Part shown: piece after piece, positions 15,069 through 21,441 of the stretch
How the letters are laid out: every line of letters begins with the position of its first letter
Numbering within the stretch: position 1 is the stretch's first letter
Position numbers and translations under genes: made by a program
Notes under the pieces: model-generated
What the model saw: the letters and a program-made list of their open reading frames with translations, nothing else
Told to the model about the DNA's origin: nothing
The model's database searches: none
Origin: an uncultured Porphyromonadaceae bacterium
GTDB lineage: Bacteria > Bacteroidota > Bacteroidia > Bacteroidales > Muribaculaceae
Reading direction: 5' to 3'
NCBI GenBank assembly: GCA_905198125.1
Contig: CAJKBH010000046.1
Span: forward strand, 1-21,441
DNA length: 21,441 nucleotides

Positions 15069-16562
15069 ATGAAACAATCCACCCGCCTTACTTATATATA
15101 CCAAATTCTTCCGGTCCTGTTCGCTTTCTTACTGTGGGGATGCGGAAGCAGACCTAATAATGTCCGCAAGGTGGCCACTGCGCCTCCCATCTTCCCCGAC
15201 TACATCGGCGTGACCGTTCCCGCCGGAATCGCGCCCCTCAATTTCGCGGTCATGCCGGAAAAAGGAGACGTGCAGCGCGTGGACGTGACGGTCAAAGGCG
15301 CCGACGGTAATGAGCTGCACGCCAACGGCCAATACGCCGACTTCGATACCCGGAAATGGTACAAACTTACCGAAGCCAACCGTGGCAAGGACCTGACCGT
15401 GACCGTTTGTGCCAGGATTGACGGGAACTGGGTGCAATACAATGACTTCACCATCCACGTCAGCCCGAATCCTCTGGACCAGTGGGGCCTGACTTACCGC
15501 CGCATCGCACCCGGTTACGAGGTTTACAGCAAGATGGGCATATATCAGCGCGACCTCGGCAACTTCGACGAATTCCCCATCATCGAGAACACCATGACCG
15601 ACGGCCAGTGCTACAACTGCCACACGCCAAACCGCACGAATCCCAATGAGTATGTGTTCCATGTGCGCGGCGAGCATGGCGCCACCATGATATACAAGGA
15701 CGGCAAATGCACGTGGCTGAATGCCCAAAACGATGACATCGGCGGCTCGATGGTATATCCCTACTGGCATCCGAAGGGTCGCTATTGCGCATTCTCGACC
15801 AACCAGACCCGGCAGGGCTTCCATATCTCCGGACCTAAACGCCTGGAGGTGTTCGACATGTCGTCCGACGTGTTTGTCTACGACACCAAGGAAAACCGGC
15901 TGCTCCTCGACACGCTGCTGCGCACCAAGGAATGGTCGGAAAACACTCCGTCCTTCTCGCCCGACGGCAAATGGCTCTACTTCACCACGGCCCGCCAACA
16001 GAATTATCCCCTCGGACACAAAGACCAGAAATACAATCTGTGCCGCATCGCCTTCGACGAGACCACAGGCCGTTTCGGCGACCGCGTCGATACCCTGTTC
16101 AATGCCGAAGCCATTGGCAAGAGCGTGACATGGCCCCGCCCGTCGTACGACGGCAAATACCTCCTGTTCACCCTTTGCGACTACGGTTATTTCAGCATCT
16201 GGCACAAGGAATCCGACCAGTGGCTATTGGATCTCGCCTCAGGTGAAGCACGCCCCGCTGACGAAATCAACAGCACGGACGCCGACAGCTTCCACAACTG
16301 GAGCGACAACAGCCGCTGGATAGTGTTTACGTCCCGTCGCCACGACGGCCTCTACTCTCACCTTTACATTGCCGGAATGGACGACAAAGGCCGTTTCACC
16401 AAGCCTTTCCTTCTGCCGCAGAAAAACCCGTTGGAATATTACAGGCAGTCCATGTTCTCGTTCAACACCCCCGATTTCACCAAATCCAAGGTGGAGTTCG
16501 ACAGCCGCGAGGCCGTTAACGCAATCCTCTCGGACGAAAGAGTGCCTGTCGGAACCAAATAG
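15069..16562 (+). CDS. PD40 beta-propeller lipoprotein with CxxCH haem-type motif, copy 1
   Basis: The start at 15069 (MKQSTRLTYIYQ) is chosen over an upstream in-frame ATG at 14985 because it gives a clean lipoprotein signal with lipobox LLWGC (Cys25) and lies 8 nt after the preceding stop. Residues ~35-140 form a beta-rich N-terminal domain (PPIFPDYIGVTVPAGIAPLN). CYNCH at 181-185 is a canonical c-type cytochrome CxxCH motif. PD40/TolB-like blades follow: YPYWHPKGRYCAFSTN (~230), TPSFSPDGKWLYFTTA (~293), RPSYDGKYLLFTLCDYG (~357) and NWSDNSRWIVFTSRR (~410). If haem is attached, the protein is an envelope mono-haem propeller. No acidic surface-export signal follows Cys25 (GSRPNN), so it may face the periplasm. 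Its substrate or electron partner is unknown. Confidence 0.86.
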   Translation: MKQSTRLTYIYQILPVLFAFLLWGCGSRPNNVRKVATAPPIFPDYIGVTVPAGIAPLNFAVMPEKGDVQRVDVTVKGADGNELHANGQYADFDTRKWYKLTEANRGKDLTVTVCARIDGNWVQYNDFTIHVSPNPLDQWGLTYRRIAPGYEVYSKMGIYQRDLGNFDEFPIIENTMTDGQCYNCHTPNRTNPNEYVFHVRGEHGATMIYKDGKCTWLNAQNDDIGGSMVYPYWHPKGRYCAFSTNQTRQGFHISGPKRLEVFDMSSDVFVYDTKENRLLLDTLLRTKEWSENTPSFSPDGKWLYFTTARQQNYPLGHKDQKYNLCRIAFDETTGRFGDRVDTLFNAEAIGKSVTWPRPSYDGKYLLFTLCDYGYFSIWHKESDQWLLDLASGEARPADEINSTDADSFHNWSDNSRWIVFTSRRHDGLYSHLYIAGMDDKGRFTKPFLLPQKNPLEYYRQSMFSFNTPDFTKSKVEFDSREAVNAILSDERVPVGTK

Positions 16563-16571
16563 CATTTAAGG

Positions 16572-18206
16572 ATGTCCCGGAAACCAAATAGAGCAAAAAC
16601 AAAAAAAAGCACAGGCCGGCCGCGACTGTCATTCAAAGCATTGACAGCCTACGGACTCGCTCTGTTCTGCATACTCCTCGCCATATTCTACGCGACCGTA
16701 TATCCCTCGCACCTTCTGTGGCAGGAACAGAATCAGGTATTCCTCAACGCGCCCCACTGGCTGGCCGCATACTTTGACTATCCGGCATGGCTCGGCTGCA
16801 TGGCCGGCGACTGGCTGACGCAGTTTTATCACAACACCGTGGTTGGCGCCATCATCCTCTCGCTTGCCGTGACCGGCTGCACAGCCTTGTTCTCCGTCAT
16901 TCTGTTCCGGATACTTCCCTGTGTGCCCGCGCTGATCGGCACCGTTCTGTTCGCCATCCTGATGGTGGGCTGCTCCATGCCGGCGACTACATCTTTGTCA
17001 TTCTTTATCTGCGTGGCCGGAGCCATGACCTTGGGCCTATCCAATCTGTCGATACGCTTCGGCAAGAAACGTCCCATAGACCTTTCCCCTCTGTTTGTGA
17101 TATTGGCATACTGGATGTTCGGTTTCGGTGCATTACTCACCGCCGCGGCCATGTCACTGCTTTTGATAAAAAGATACCATGGCAAAGGTCAGCGCAAATA
17201 CGCCTGGATTGGTGCCGGCGCAGCTGTTACATTGGCGCTTGCCACACCGGCGATGTTGTGCGCACACTACGCATTGCCATATTCCAAGGCTTTGTTATAT
17301 CCCGGCCTTGTCCGACCCTCCATGCCCGAAACGAAATATGAGGAACGGCTCGCCATCGCCGATGCCCTATGGCTTCGCGACTATGACGATGTGAAACGAC
17401 GCGCTCTCGCCGTCGACGAACCGGACGATTACACCGCGTTCCACTATTACCTCGCATCCGCCTTGCAGGATTCCCTGCCCGACAATCTGCTGAAATTCCC
17501 GGTCAAGAGCCTCGGAACCCTTACCACCATCAGCGACAAGTCTCCGCTTTCCATCATCAACATGATGAACGATCTCTATTATGAGTTAGGCGACATGACA
17601 TACGCCGAACGCGCCGCCATGATGCGAAACGTGTTCTCGCCCCGCAACCGCAACGTGCGCATGATACGCCGTCTGGCCGAGATAAACCTGGTGAGCGGCG
17701 ATACACTCGCGGCCCGCAAATACCTGAACATCCTGAGCAAGACCCACGCATACGCAGATTGGAGTGCAGACCACACGCCGGGACGCATGAACCCGCAGAC
17801 CGAAGCGGACATAGAACGCCGCCGCGCCCGGTTCAACACAAAGGACAACATACGCATCGGCGACAACTGCCGCAACATTCTGCTTGAACTGCTGGAATCC
17901 AACCCCGACAACACCGTCGCCCTGGATTACCTTCTCTGCACCGACCTGCTGCTGAAGGACATGGATACCTTCAAGATGGATTACGACGCCTACTGCATGA
18001 CCAAGGGACATCCCCGCCACAAGAGGCTGTATCAGGAAGCGCTGATGATATACTTGGCGGGTACCGACGCCCCGCAGGAAGACTGGGAACGTTACATCAG
18101 TATGCCGGAACTCATCGGTCAGTTCAACATCTACGGCAACCGTCGCGGCGACCCGTCGTTCAGCAACACCTACTGGTATTATTTCGATACTCAACAACAG
18201 CCATAA
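16572..18206 (+). CDS. Polytopic membrane protein with helical-repeat C-terminal half, copy 2 (DUF6057-like)
   Basis: A 544-residue paralogue of the gene at 13258. It has a basic N-terminus (SRKPNRAKTKKSTGRPR), then hydrophobic segments near 25-43, 88-112, 118-135, 138-156, 170-198 and 210-232. That is probably one or two fewer than copy 1. The tail from ~250 is helical and contains RMIRRLAEINLVSGDTLAAR, then KYLNILSKTHAYADW. This matches copy 1's RRLAETAIIRGD...EKYLTMLRNTLFYNKW pattern. Overall identity is clearly low, so the duplication is old. It lies 9 nt after the first propeller gene and 7 nt before the second. The strict A-B-A-B order suggests that each membrane protein works with its own propeller. 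Confidence 0.85.
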   Translation: MSRKPNRAKTKKSTGRPRLSFKALTAYGLALFCILLAIFYATVYPSHLLWQEQNQVFLNAPHWLAAYFDYPAWLGCMAGDWLTQFYHNTVVGAIILSLAVTGCTALFSVILFRILPCVPALIGTVLFAILMVGCSMPATTSLSFFICVAGAMTLGLSNLSIRFGKKRPIDLSPLFVILAYWMFGFGALLTAAAMSLLLIKRYHGKGQRKYAWIGAGAAVTLALATPAMLCAHYALPYSKALLYPGLVRPSMPETKYEERLAIADALWLRDYDDVKRRALAVDEPDDYTAFHYYLASALQDSLPDNLLKFPVKSLGTLTTISDKSPLSIINMMNDLYYELGDMTYAERAAMMRNVFSPRNRNVRMIRRLAEINLVSGDTLAARKYLNILSKTHAYADWSADHTPGRMNPQTEADIERRRARFNTKDNIRIGDNCRNILLELLESNPDNTVALDYLLCTDLLLKDMDTFKMDYDAYCMTKGHPRHKRLYQEALMIYLAGTDAPQEDWERYISMPELIGQFNIYGNRRGDPSFSNTYWYYFDTQQQP

Positions 18207-18213
18207 CCTGAAA

Positions 18214-19677
18214 ATGACCATAAAAAAGAACCCTATATACCTAATAACTGCCATACTGTGGTGCATGACCGCGGCATGCACTCCCTCCCCCCGGGACGAG
18301 CGCGCCGTGGACTCCACGCCCCCTATATACCCCGACTATGTCGGCGTGACGGTACCGTGCAACATCGCGCCCCTCAACTTCCGGCTCCGCGACAGCGCCC
18401 CGGCCAACCATACCGTACGCGCCATCTACACCGTGGCTGAAGCCCGCGGCTTCAGCATCAAGTCCCACCGCAAGGGCAACGAGGCCATCTTCGACCTCAA
18501 GGACTGGAAGCGCCTCATGGACGTGGCGCAAGGCACGACCATAACCATAACCGTCAGCGCCCTGACCGACACCGGCTGGATAAAGTACAGGCCTTTCGAC
18601 ATAACCGTGTCCAAAGACAAAATCGACCCGTACCTGACATACCGCCTGATAGAGCCTGATTACGAGGTATTCTCGCGCCTCAGCATCATGGAGCGAAACA
18701 TTGAGGATTTTTCCGAGCGCGTGCTGTGCGACTACAACAACGTCGGCAACCGCTGTATGAACTGCCACACGCATTCTACTGCGGACGGCGACCTTTCTTT
18801 CCTGTATGTCCGTGGCGATGGTGGCGGCATGGTGCTGAACGACCACGGCAAGCTGCGTCTTCTCAATTTCAAGACCGCCGACATGGTATCGGGTCCGGTA
18901 TATGCCCAGTTCGATCCTACGGGACGCTACCTGACCTTTTCCACCAACGTCATAATCCCGGCCTTCCATTCGCGGCCCGGCAAACGTCTGGAAGTGTTCG
19001 ACACCAAATCGGACGTATATGTCTACGACATCCGCAATGACAAGGTGTTGCGGTCGCCGCTTTTAGCCGATTCCACACGTCTCGAGACCTTCCCGACATT
19101 CGGCGCCGATGGAAAGAGCATCTATTACTGCGTGGCCGACACCCCCGCCCGGCCCACGGCCGTGGACAGCGTCAGCTACAGCCTGTGCCGCATAGGGTTT
19201 GACCCGGCAAAAGGCACTTTCGCCTCGTCCGTGGACACTGTGGTGGCCGGAATCCGGCAGAAACTGAGCGTCAGCCATCCCAGAGTATCGCCCGACGGCA
19301 AGCGCCTACTTTACACCGCTGCGGCTTACGGCACGTTCCCGATATGGCATCGCGAGTCCGACCTGCAGATGATCGACCTGACAACAGGCAGAATCGATAC
19401 ACTCGACATAGTGAACAGCCCGATGAGCGACACCTATCACAGCTGGTCGTCGTCGGGAAGATGGTTTGTATTCGCCAGCAAACGGGATGACGGCCTGTAC
19501 GGCAAACCATACTTCGCTCATGTCTCGGCCGACGGCAAGGTGTCGAAACCATTCCTTCTGCCGCAGAAATCGCCGTCGTTCTACGACGACAATCTGAAAT
19601 CATTCAATGTCCCCGACTTAGGCAAGCGTCCCGTTTCATTCAGTCCCGCAGACGTAGCCACCGCACTGCACAAATAA
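18214..19677 (+). CDS. PD40 beta-propeller lipoprotein with CxxCH haem-type motif, copy 2
   Basis: A 487-residue paralogue of the gene at 15069. The lipobox is around MTAAC (Cys22), followed by TPSPRDER. The N-terminal domain repeats the pattern PPIYPDYVGVTVPCNIAPLN. CMNCH falls at residues 181-185, the same numbering as CYNCH in copy 1. Shared surroundings are YR-x-I-x-P-x-YEVxS before the motif and VRG(E/D) after it. Blades include DPTGRYLTFSTN, FPTFGADGKSIYYC, RVSPDGKRLLYTAAAYG and WSSSGRWFVFASKRDDGLYG. Both copies end near the blade with KPFLLPQK and a short F-N-x-P-D-x tail. His187 or another residue might be the sixth haem ligand; this cannot be decided from the sequence. It is followed 6 nt later by the Rid-superfamily gene. 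Confidence 0.86.
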   Translation: MTIKKNPIYLITAILWCMTAACTPSPRDERAVDSTPPIYPDYVGVTVPCNIAPLNFRLRDSAPANHTVRAIYTVAEARGFSIKSHRKGNEAIFDLKDWKRLMDVAQGTTITITVSALTDTGWIKYRPFDITVSKDKIDPYLTYRLIEPDYEVFSRLSIMERNIEDFSERVLCDYNNVGNRCMNCHTHSTADGDLSFLYVRGDGGGMVLNDHGKLRLLNFKTADMVSGPVYAQFDPTGRYLTFSTNVIIPAFHSRPGKRLEVFDTKSDVYVYDIRNDKVLRSPLLADSTRLETFPTFGADGKSIYYCVADTPARPTAVDSVSYSLCRIGFDPAKGTFASSVDTVVAGIRQKLSVSHPRVSPDGKRLLYTAAAYGTFPIWHRESDLQMIDLTTGRIDTLDIVNSPMSDTYHSWSSSGRWFVFASKRDDGLYGKPYFAHVSADGKVSKPFLLPQKSPSFYDDNLKSFNVPDLGKRPVSFSPADVATALHK

Positions 19678-19683
19678 AACACC

Positions 19684-20760
19684 ATGATTACCACCAGGAT
19701 AATTAAGGCTGCCTCAGGAAAATGCGAGGCCCACAGCATAATAACGGTCAACGATTCGTCACTCGGATTCGAACGACAGCTCGCGGAAATTGAAAGACAA
19801 TACGCCGAACTTAAAGACACGCTGAGTGACAGGATGTATCCGGTGTTTCTGCGCTGGTTTCTGAGCGACGCGGCCAACCAACAGGCATCCTTGCCCGACA
19901 TGGAGGAATGCGCCACGTCCATCGTGGAACAAGCCCCGCTTAACGGCACCAAAATCGCCCTTTGGGTATGGATGATAGAGGATGCCGTGTCTCGGCGTGA
20001 TCCGGATGGCAGATACGTGGTGGAGGCTTTCGGCCGGACGCACATATTCGAGGCGAGCCGGACATGCCCCGACCTCGATCCGCGCACCGCCATCCATGAC
20101 ATGATGACGGATACGGCTGTCGCTCTTGAACATCGTGGAGGGAGCCTGCTGAAAAATTGTGTTCGCACATGGCTGTTTGTACGCGACATCGACAAAGATT
20201 ACGCCGAGGTGGTGCGTGGCCGTAACGAGGCATTCGACGAACAAGGCCTCACCACATCCACACGCTTCATAGCCAGCACCGGCATCCAGGGGCGGCAGGC
20301 CGACTGTAAGGCGGCTGTGATATATGATTCATACTCGGTCCTTGGACTCGCGGAGGGGGACATGCGGCAGATCAATGCCCTTGACCATCTCAATCCGACT
20401 CATGAATATGGTGTGGCTTTTGAACGGGCCTCGAGTATCGACTATCCCGACCGACGCCATCTGTTCATTTCCGGCACCGCCAGCATCGACAGCAAGGGAC
20501 AGATATTATGGCCCGGCGACGTCCGCCGTCAGACGGAACGGATGTGGGAAAATGTAAGCGCCCTCCTGGACGCCGCTACGTTCGGCTGGCAGGATGTAGG
20601 GCAGATTCTGGTGTATCTGCGCGATTCCGCCGACTACTCTGTTGTGAACGCCATGTTTGAACAAAGATTTCCCGACATACCCCGTATTATAGTGCACGCT
20701 CCAGTATGCCGTCTCGGCTGGCTCGTGGAGATGGAATGCATGGCCATGAAGAAAAGATAA
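19684..20760 (+). CDS. Rid-superfamily protein related to chorismatases (FkbO/XanB2 type)
   Basis: A cytoplasmic protein of 358 residues with two Rid (YjgF)-like halves. The N-terminal half has CVRTWLFVRDIDKDYAEVVR around 159-178 and RFIASTGIQGR at 194-204. The C-terminal half has EYGVAFERASSI (241-252), HLFISGTASIDSKG (259-272), GDVRRQT (278-284), VGQILVYLRDSADY (305-318) and the ending VCRLGWLVEMECMAM. The order TGIxG, YGxxxxFxRA, FxSGTASI, GDVxxQT, then V/L-E-M/I-E is the chorismatase pattern as I remember it; these enzymes remove pyruvate from chorismate to give dihydroxycyclohexadiene or hydroxybenzoate products. Glu349 or Glu351 would be the candidate catalytic acid. It could instead be a non-chorismate Rid deaminase. 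Last gene of the operon. Confidence 0.78.
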   Translation: MITTRIIKAASGKCEAHSIITVNDSSLGFERQLAEIERQYAELKDTLSDRMYPVFLRWFLSDAANQQASLPDMEECATSIVEQAPLNGTKIALWVWMIEDAVSRRDPDGRYVVEAFGRTHIFEASRTCPDLDPRTAIHDMMTDTAVALEHRGGSLLKNCVRTWLFVRDIDKDYAEVVRGRNEAFDEQGLTTSTRFIASTGIQGRQADCKAAVIYDSYSVLGLAEGDMRQINALDHLNPTHEYGVAFERASSIDYPDRRHLFISGTASIDSKGQILWPGDVRRQTERMWENVSALLDAATFGWQDVGQILVYLRDSADYSVVNAMFEQRFPDIPRIIVHAPVCRLGWLVEMECMAMKKR

Positions 20761-20770
20761 ACGCCTATTT

Positions 20771-20802
20771 TTTGCACAATTCAAAAAAAAATTATACTTT
20801 TG
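20771..20802 (+). promoter_or_regulatory. rho: rho promoter
   Basis: TTTG at 20771-20774, 20 bp, then TACTTTTG at 20795-20802, an exact TAnnTTTG match. The predicted start of transcription is about 20808. The promoter begins only 10 nt after the Rid-superfamily stop, and no separate terminator for the five-gene operon is visible. Confidence 0.8.
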
Positions 20803-20807
20803 CATCG

Positions 20808-21074
20808 TATTTCAGCCCTCGTTATGTGTTATACAGGTAGTAAAGGGTTGGATATTTCCACATTAGGAATCTCAACACCCACTTTTATTTACATTTAAAA
20901 TTCAGCGAATCTATCTGATTCGGTTTTCGAATTATACTCATTTTGTAATTTATTATTGCAGTTTCGGATTATTGTGCCGAAATGGAATGCAAGATAATTC
21001 CGAACGCGGAAACACCTGTGTTTAAAGGCGTTCCGCATGTCGAAAGATTACAAGTTTGCACCATATAAAGAGAT
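20808..21074 (+). promoter_or_regulatory. Long leader upstream of rho
   Basis: About 265 nt of AT-rich non-coding sequence between the promoter and the rho start. Near its end, GCGGAA (21006-21011) pairs with TTCCGC (21031-21036), and ACAC/GTGT inside can extend the hairpin. The rest is low in G, with few strong structures. Length and position suggest a site for control of rho by its own product, as in enterobacteria, but no sequence similarity supports this. Confidence 0.5.
21006..21036 (+). promoter_or_regulatory. Hairpin in the rho leader
   Basis: Outer stem GCGGAA/TTCCGC with an inner AAACAC/GTGTTT palindrome. The two cannot both form completely. There is no T-run after it, so it is not a simple intrinsic terminator. 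It lies ~38 nt upstream of the start codon. Confidence 0.45.
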
Positions 21075-21441
21075 ATGCAAAGTTTTGAAGAACTTATGTC
21101 GATGGATGAAGCTCCGCTGCGCGAGCTTGCAGAATCGATGGGAATGAAAAAGGCCGAGAATGCGGACAAGCAGGAACTGGCATACTATATCATAGACAAC
21201 GCGTCTATCGAAACGGCCCGTGCCGAGGTGGCGAAGATGAAGCCGAAGCGAGGCCGCAAGCCCAAGGCACAGGCTTCAGCCGAGGCACCATCGCAAGCCG
21301 GTTCCGTTCAGGACGACGCAGAAGCCCCGGACTCAACCACTCCCAAAAAACGTGGCCGCAAGCCAAAAGCAGCCGCCGAGGAAGTATCGCCTGCAGTCGC
21401 ACCCGAAGCAACCGCCGAGACCCCCGAGGCTCCGGCGCCCA
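21075..21441 (+). CDS. rho: Transcription termination factor Rho, N-terminal 122 residues (3' end outside window)
   Basis: The frame is open to the last base. It begins MQSFEELMSMDEAPLRELAE, then MGMKKAENADKQELAYYIID. This is the Rho N-terminal (SAP-like) helical domain: L-R-E-L-A, a short loop, K-x-E-L-x-Y-x-I. Low-complexity DNA- or RNA-binding-type sequence follows, with two KRGRKPKA or PKRGRKPKAQ-like AT-hook motifs separated by Ala/Glu/Pro runs, as in Bacteroidetes Rho. With the 541 residues at the left end, the two pieces would make one protein of at least 663 residues, a normal size for this group. A direct join is out of frame (see findings). Confidence 0.88.
   Translation, partial: MQSFEELMSMDEAPLRELAESMGMKKAENADKQELAYYIIDNASIETARAEVAKMKPKRGRKPKAQASAEAPSQAGSVQDDAEAPDSTTPKKRGRKPKAAAEEVSPAVAPEATAETPEAPAP

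Overview
The window looks like a piece of a fairly GC-rich Bacteroidales genome, probably Muribaculaceae. This is inferred from a SusC/SusD pair, lipoproteins with short signal peptides, a Bacteroidetes-type Rho with a long low-complexity N-terminal region, and promoter motifs of the TTTG-N20-TAnnTTTG type. No tRNA, rRNA, CRISPR array, transposase or integrase is visible.

Layout. (1) 2-3460, plus strand: the C-terminal 541 codons of rho, then aroC (chorismate synthase) and a TIGR01212/YhcC-type radical SAM gene, joined by a 1-nt gap and a 4-nt ATGA overlap. (2) 3538-4952, minus strand: ruvX-tilS, facing the first operon. (3) 5498-12170, plus strand: a small polysaccharide-utilisation-type locus with SusC, SusD and a third lipoprotein built from two copies of a tryptophan-rich module. 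It ends at a strong terminator. No glycosidase or regulator is next to it. (4) 12301-12918: a small DUF4369-like lipoprotein whose start region is triplicated. (5) 13258-20760, plus strand: a tight five-gene operon behind a near-consensus promoter. It holds two copies of a pair (polytopic membrane protein with a helical-repeat tail, then a PD40 beta-propeller lipoprotein with a CxxCH haem-type motif), followed by a Rid-superfamily, chorismatase-like enzyme. Spacing is 6-9 nt throughout. I think this is the most interesting system in the window and I do not recognise a described function for it. (6) 21075-21441: a rho promoter, a leader of about 270 nt and the first 122 codons of rho.

Two other points stand out. 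The intergenic regions carry two families of short palindromic repeats. In family 1 the stem arms change together while the loop stays TCCA/TCCC/TCCT, and one composite has supplied the stop codon and last residues of tilS. Also, the window begins inside rho and ends inside rho on the same strand. The two pieces are complementary halves of one gene, which suggests a circular or tandem-duplicated source or an assembly effect.

How the genes may work together: the third region imports a glycan; rho, aroC, tilS and ruvX are housekeeping. The five-gene operon may couple an inner-membrane protein to an envelope haem propeller, with a chorismate-type ligand or product. That last statement is inference.
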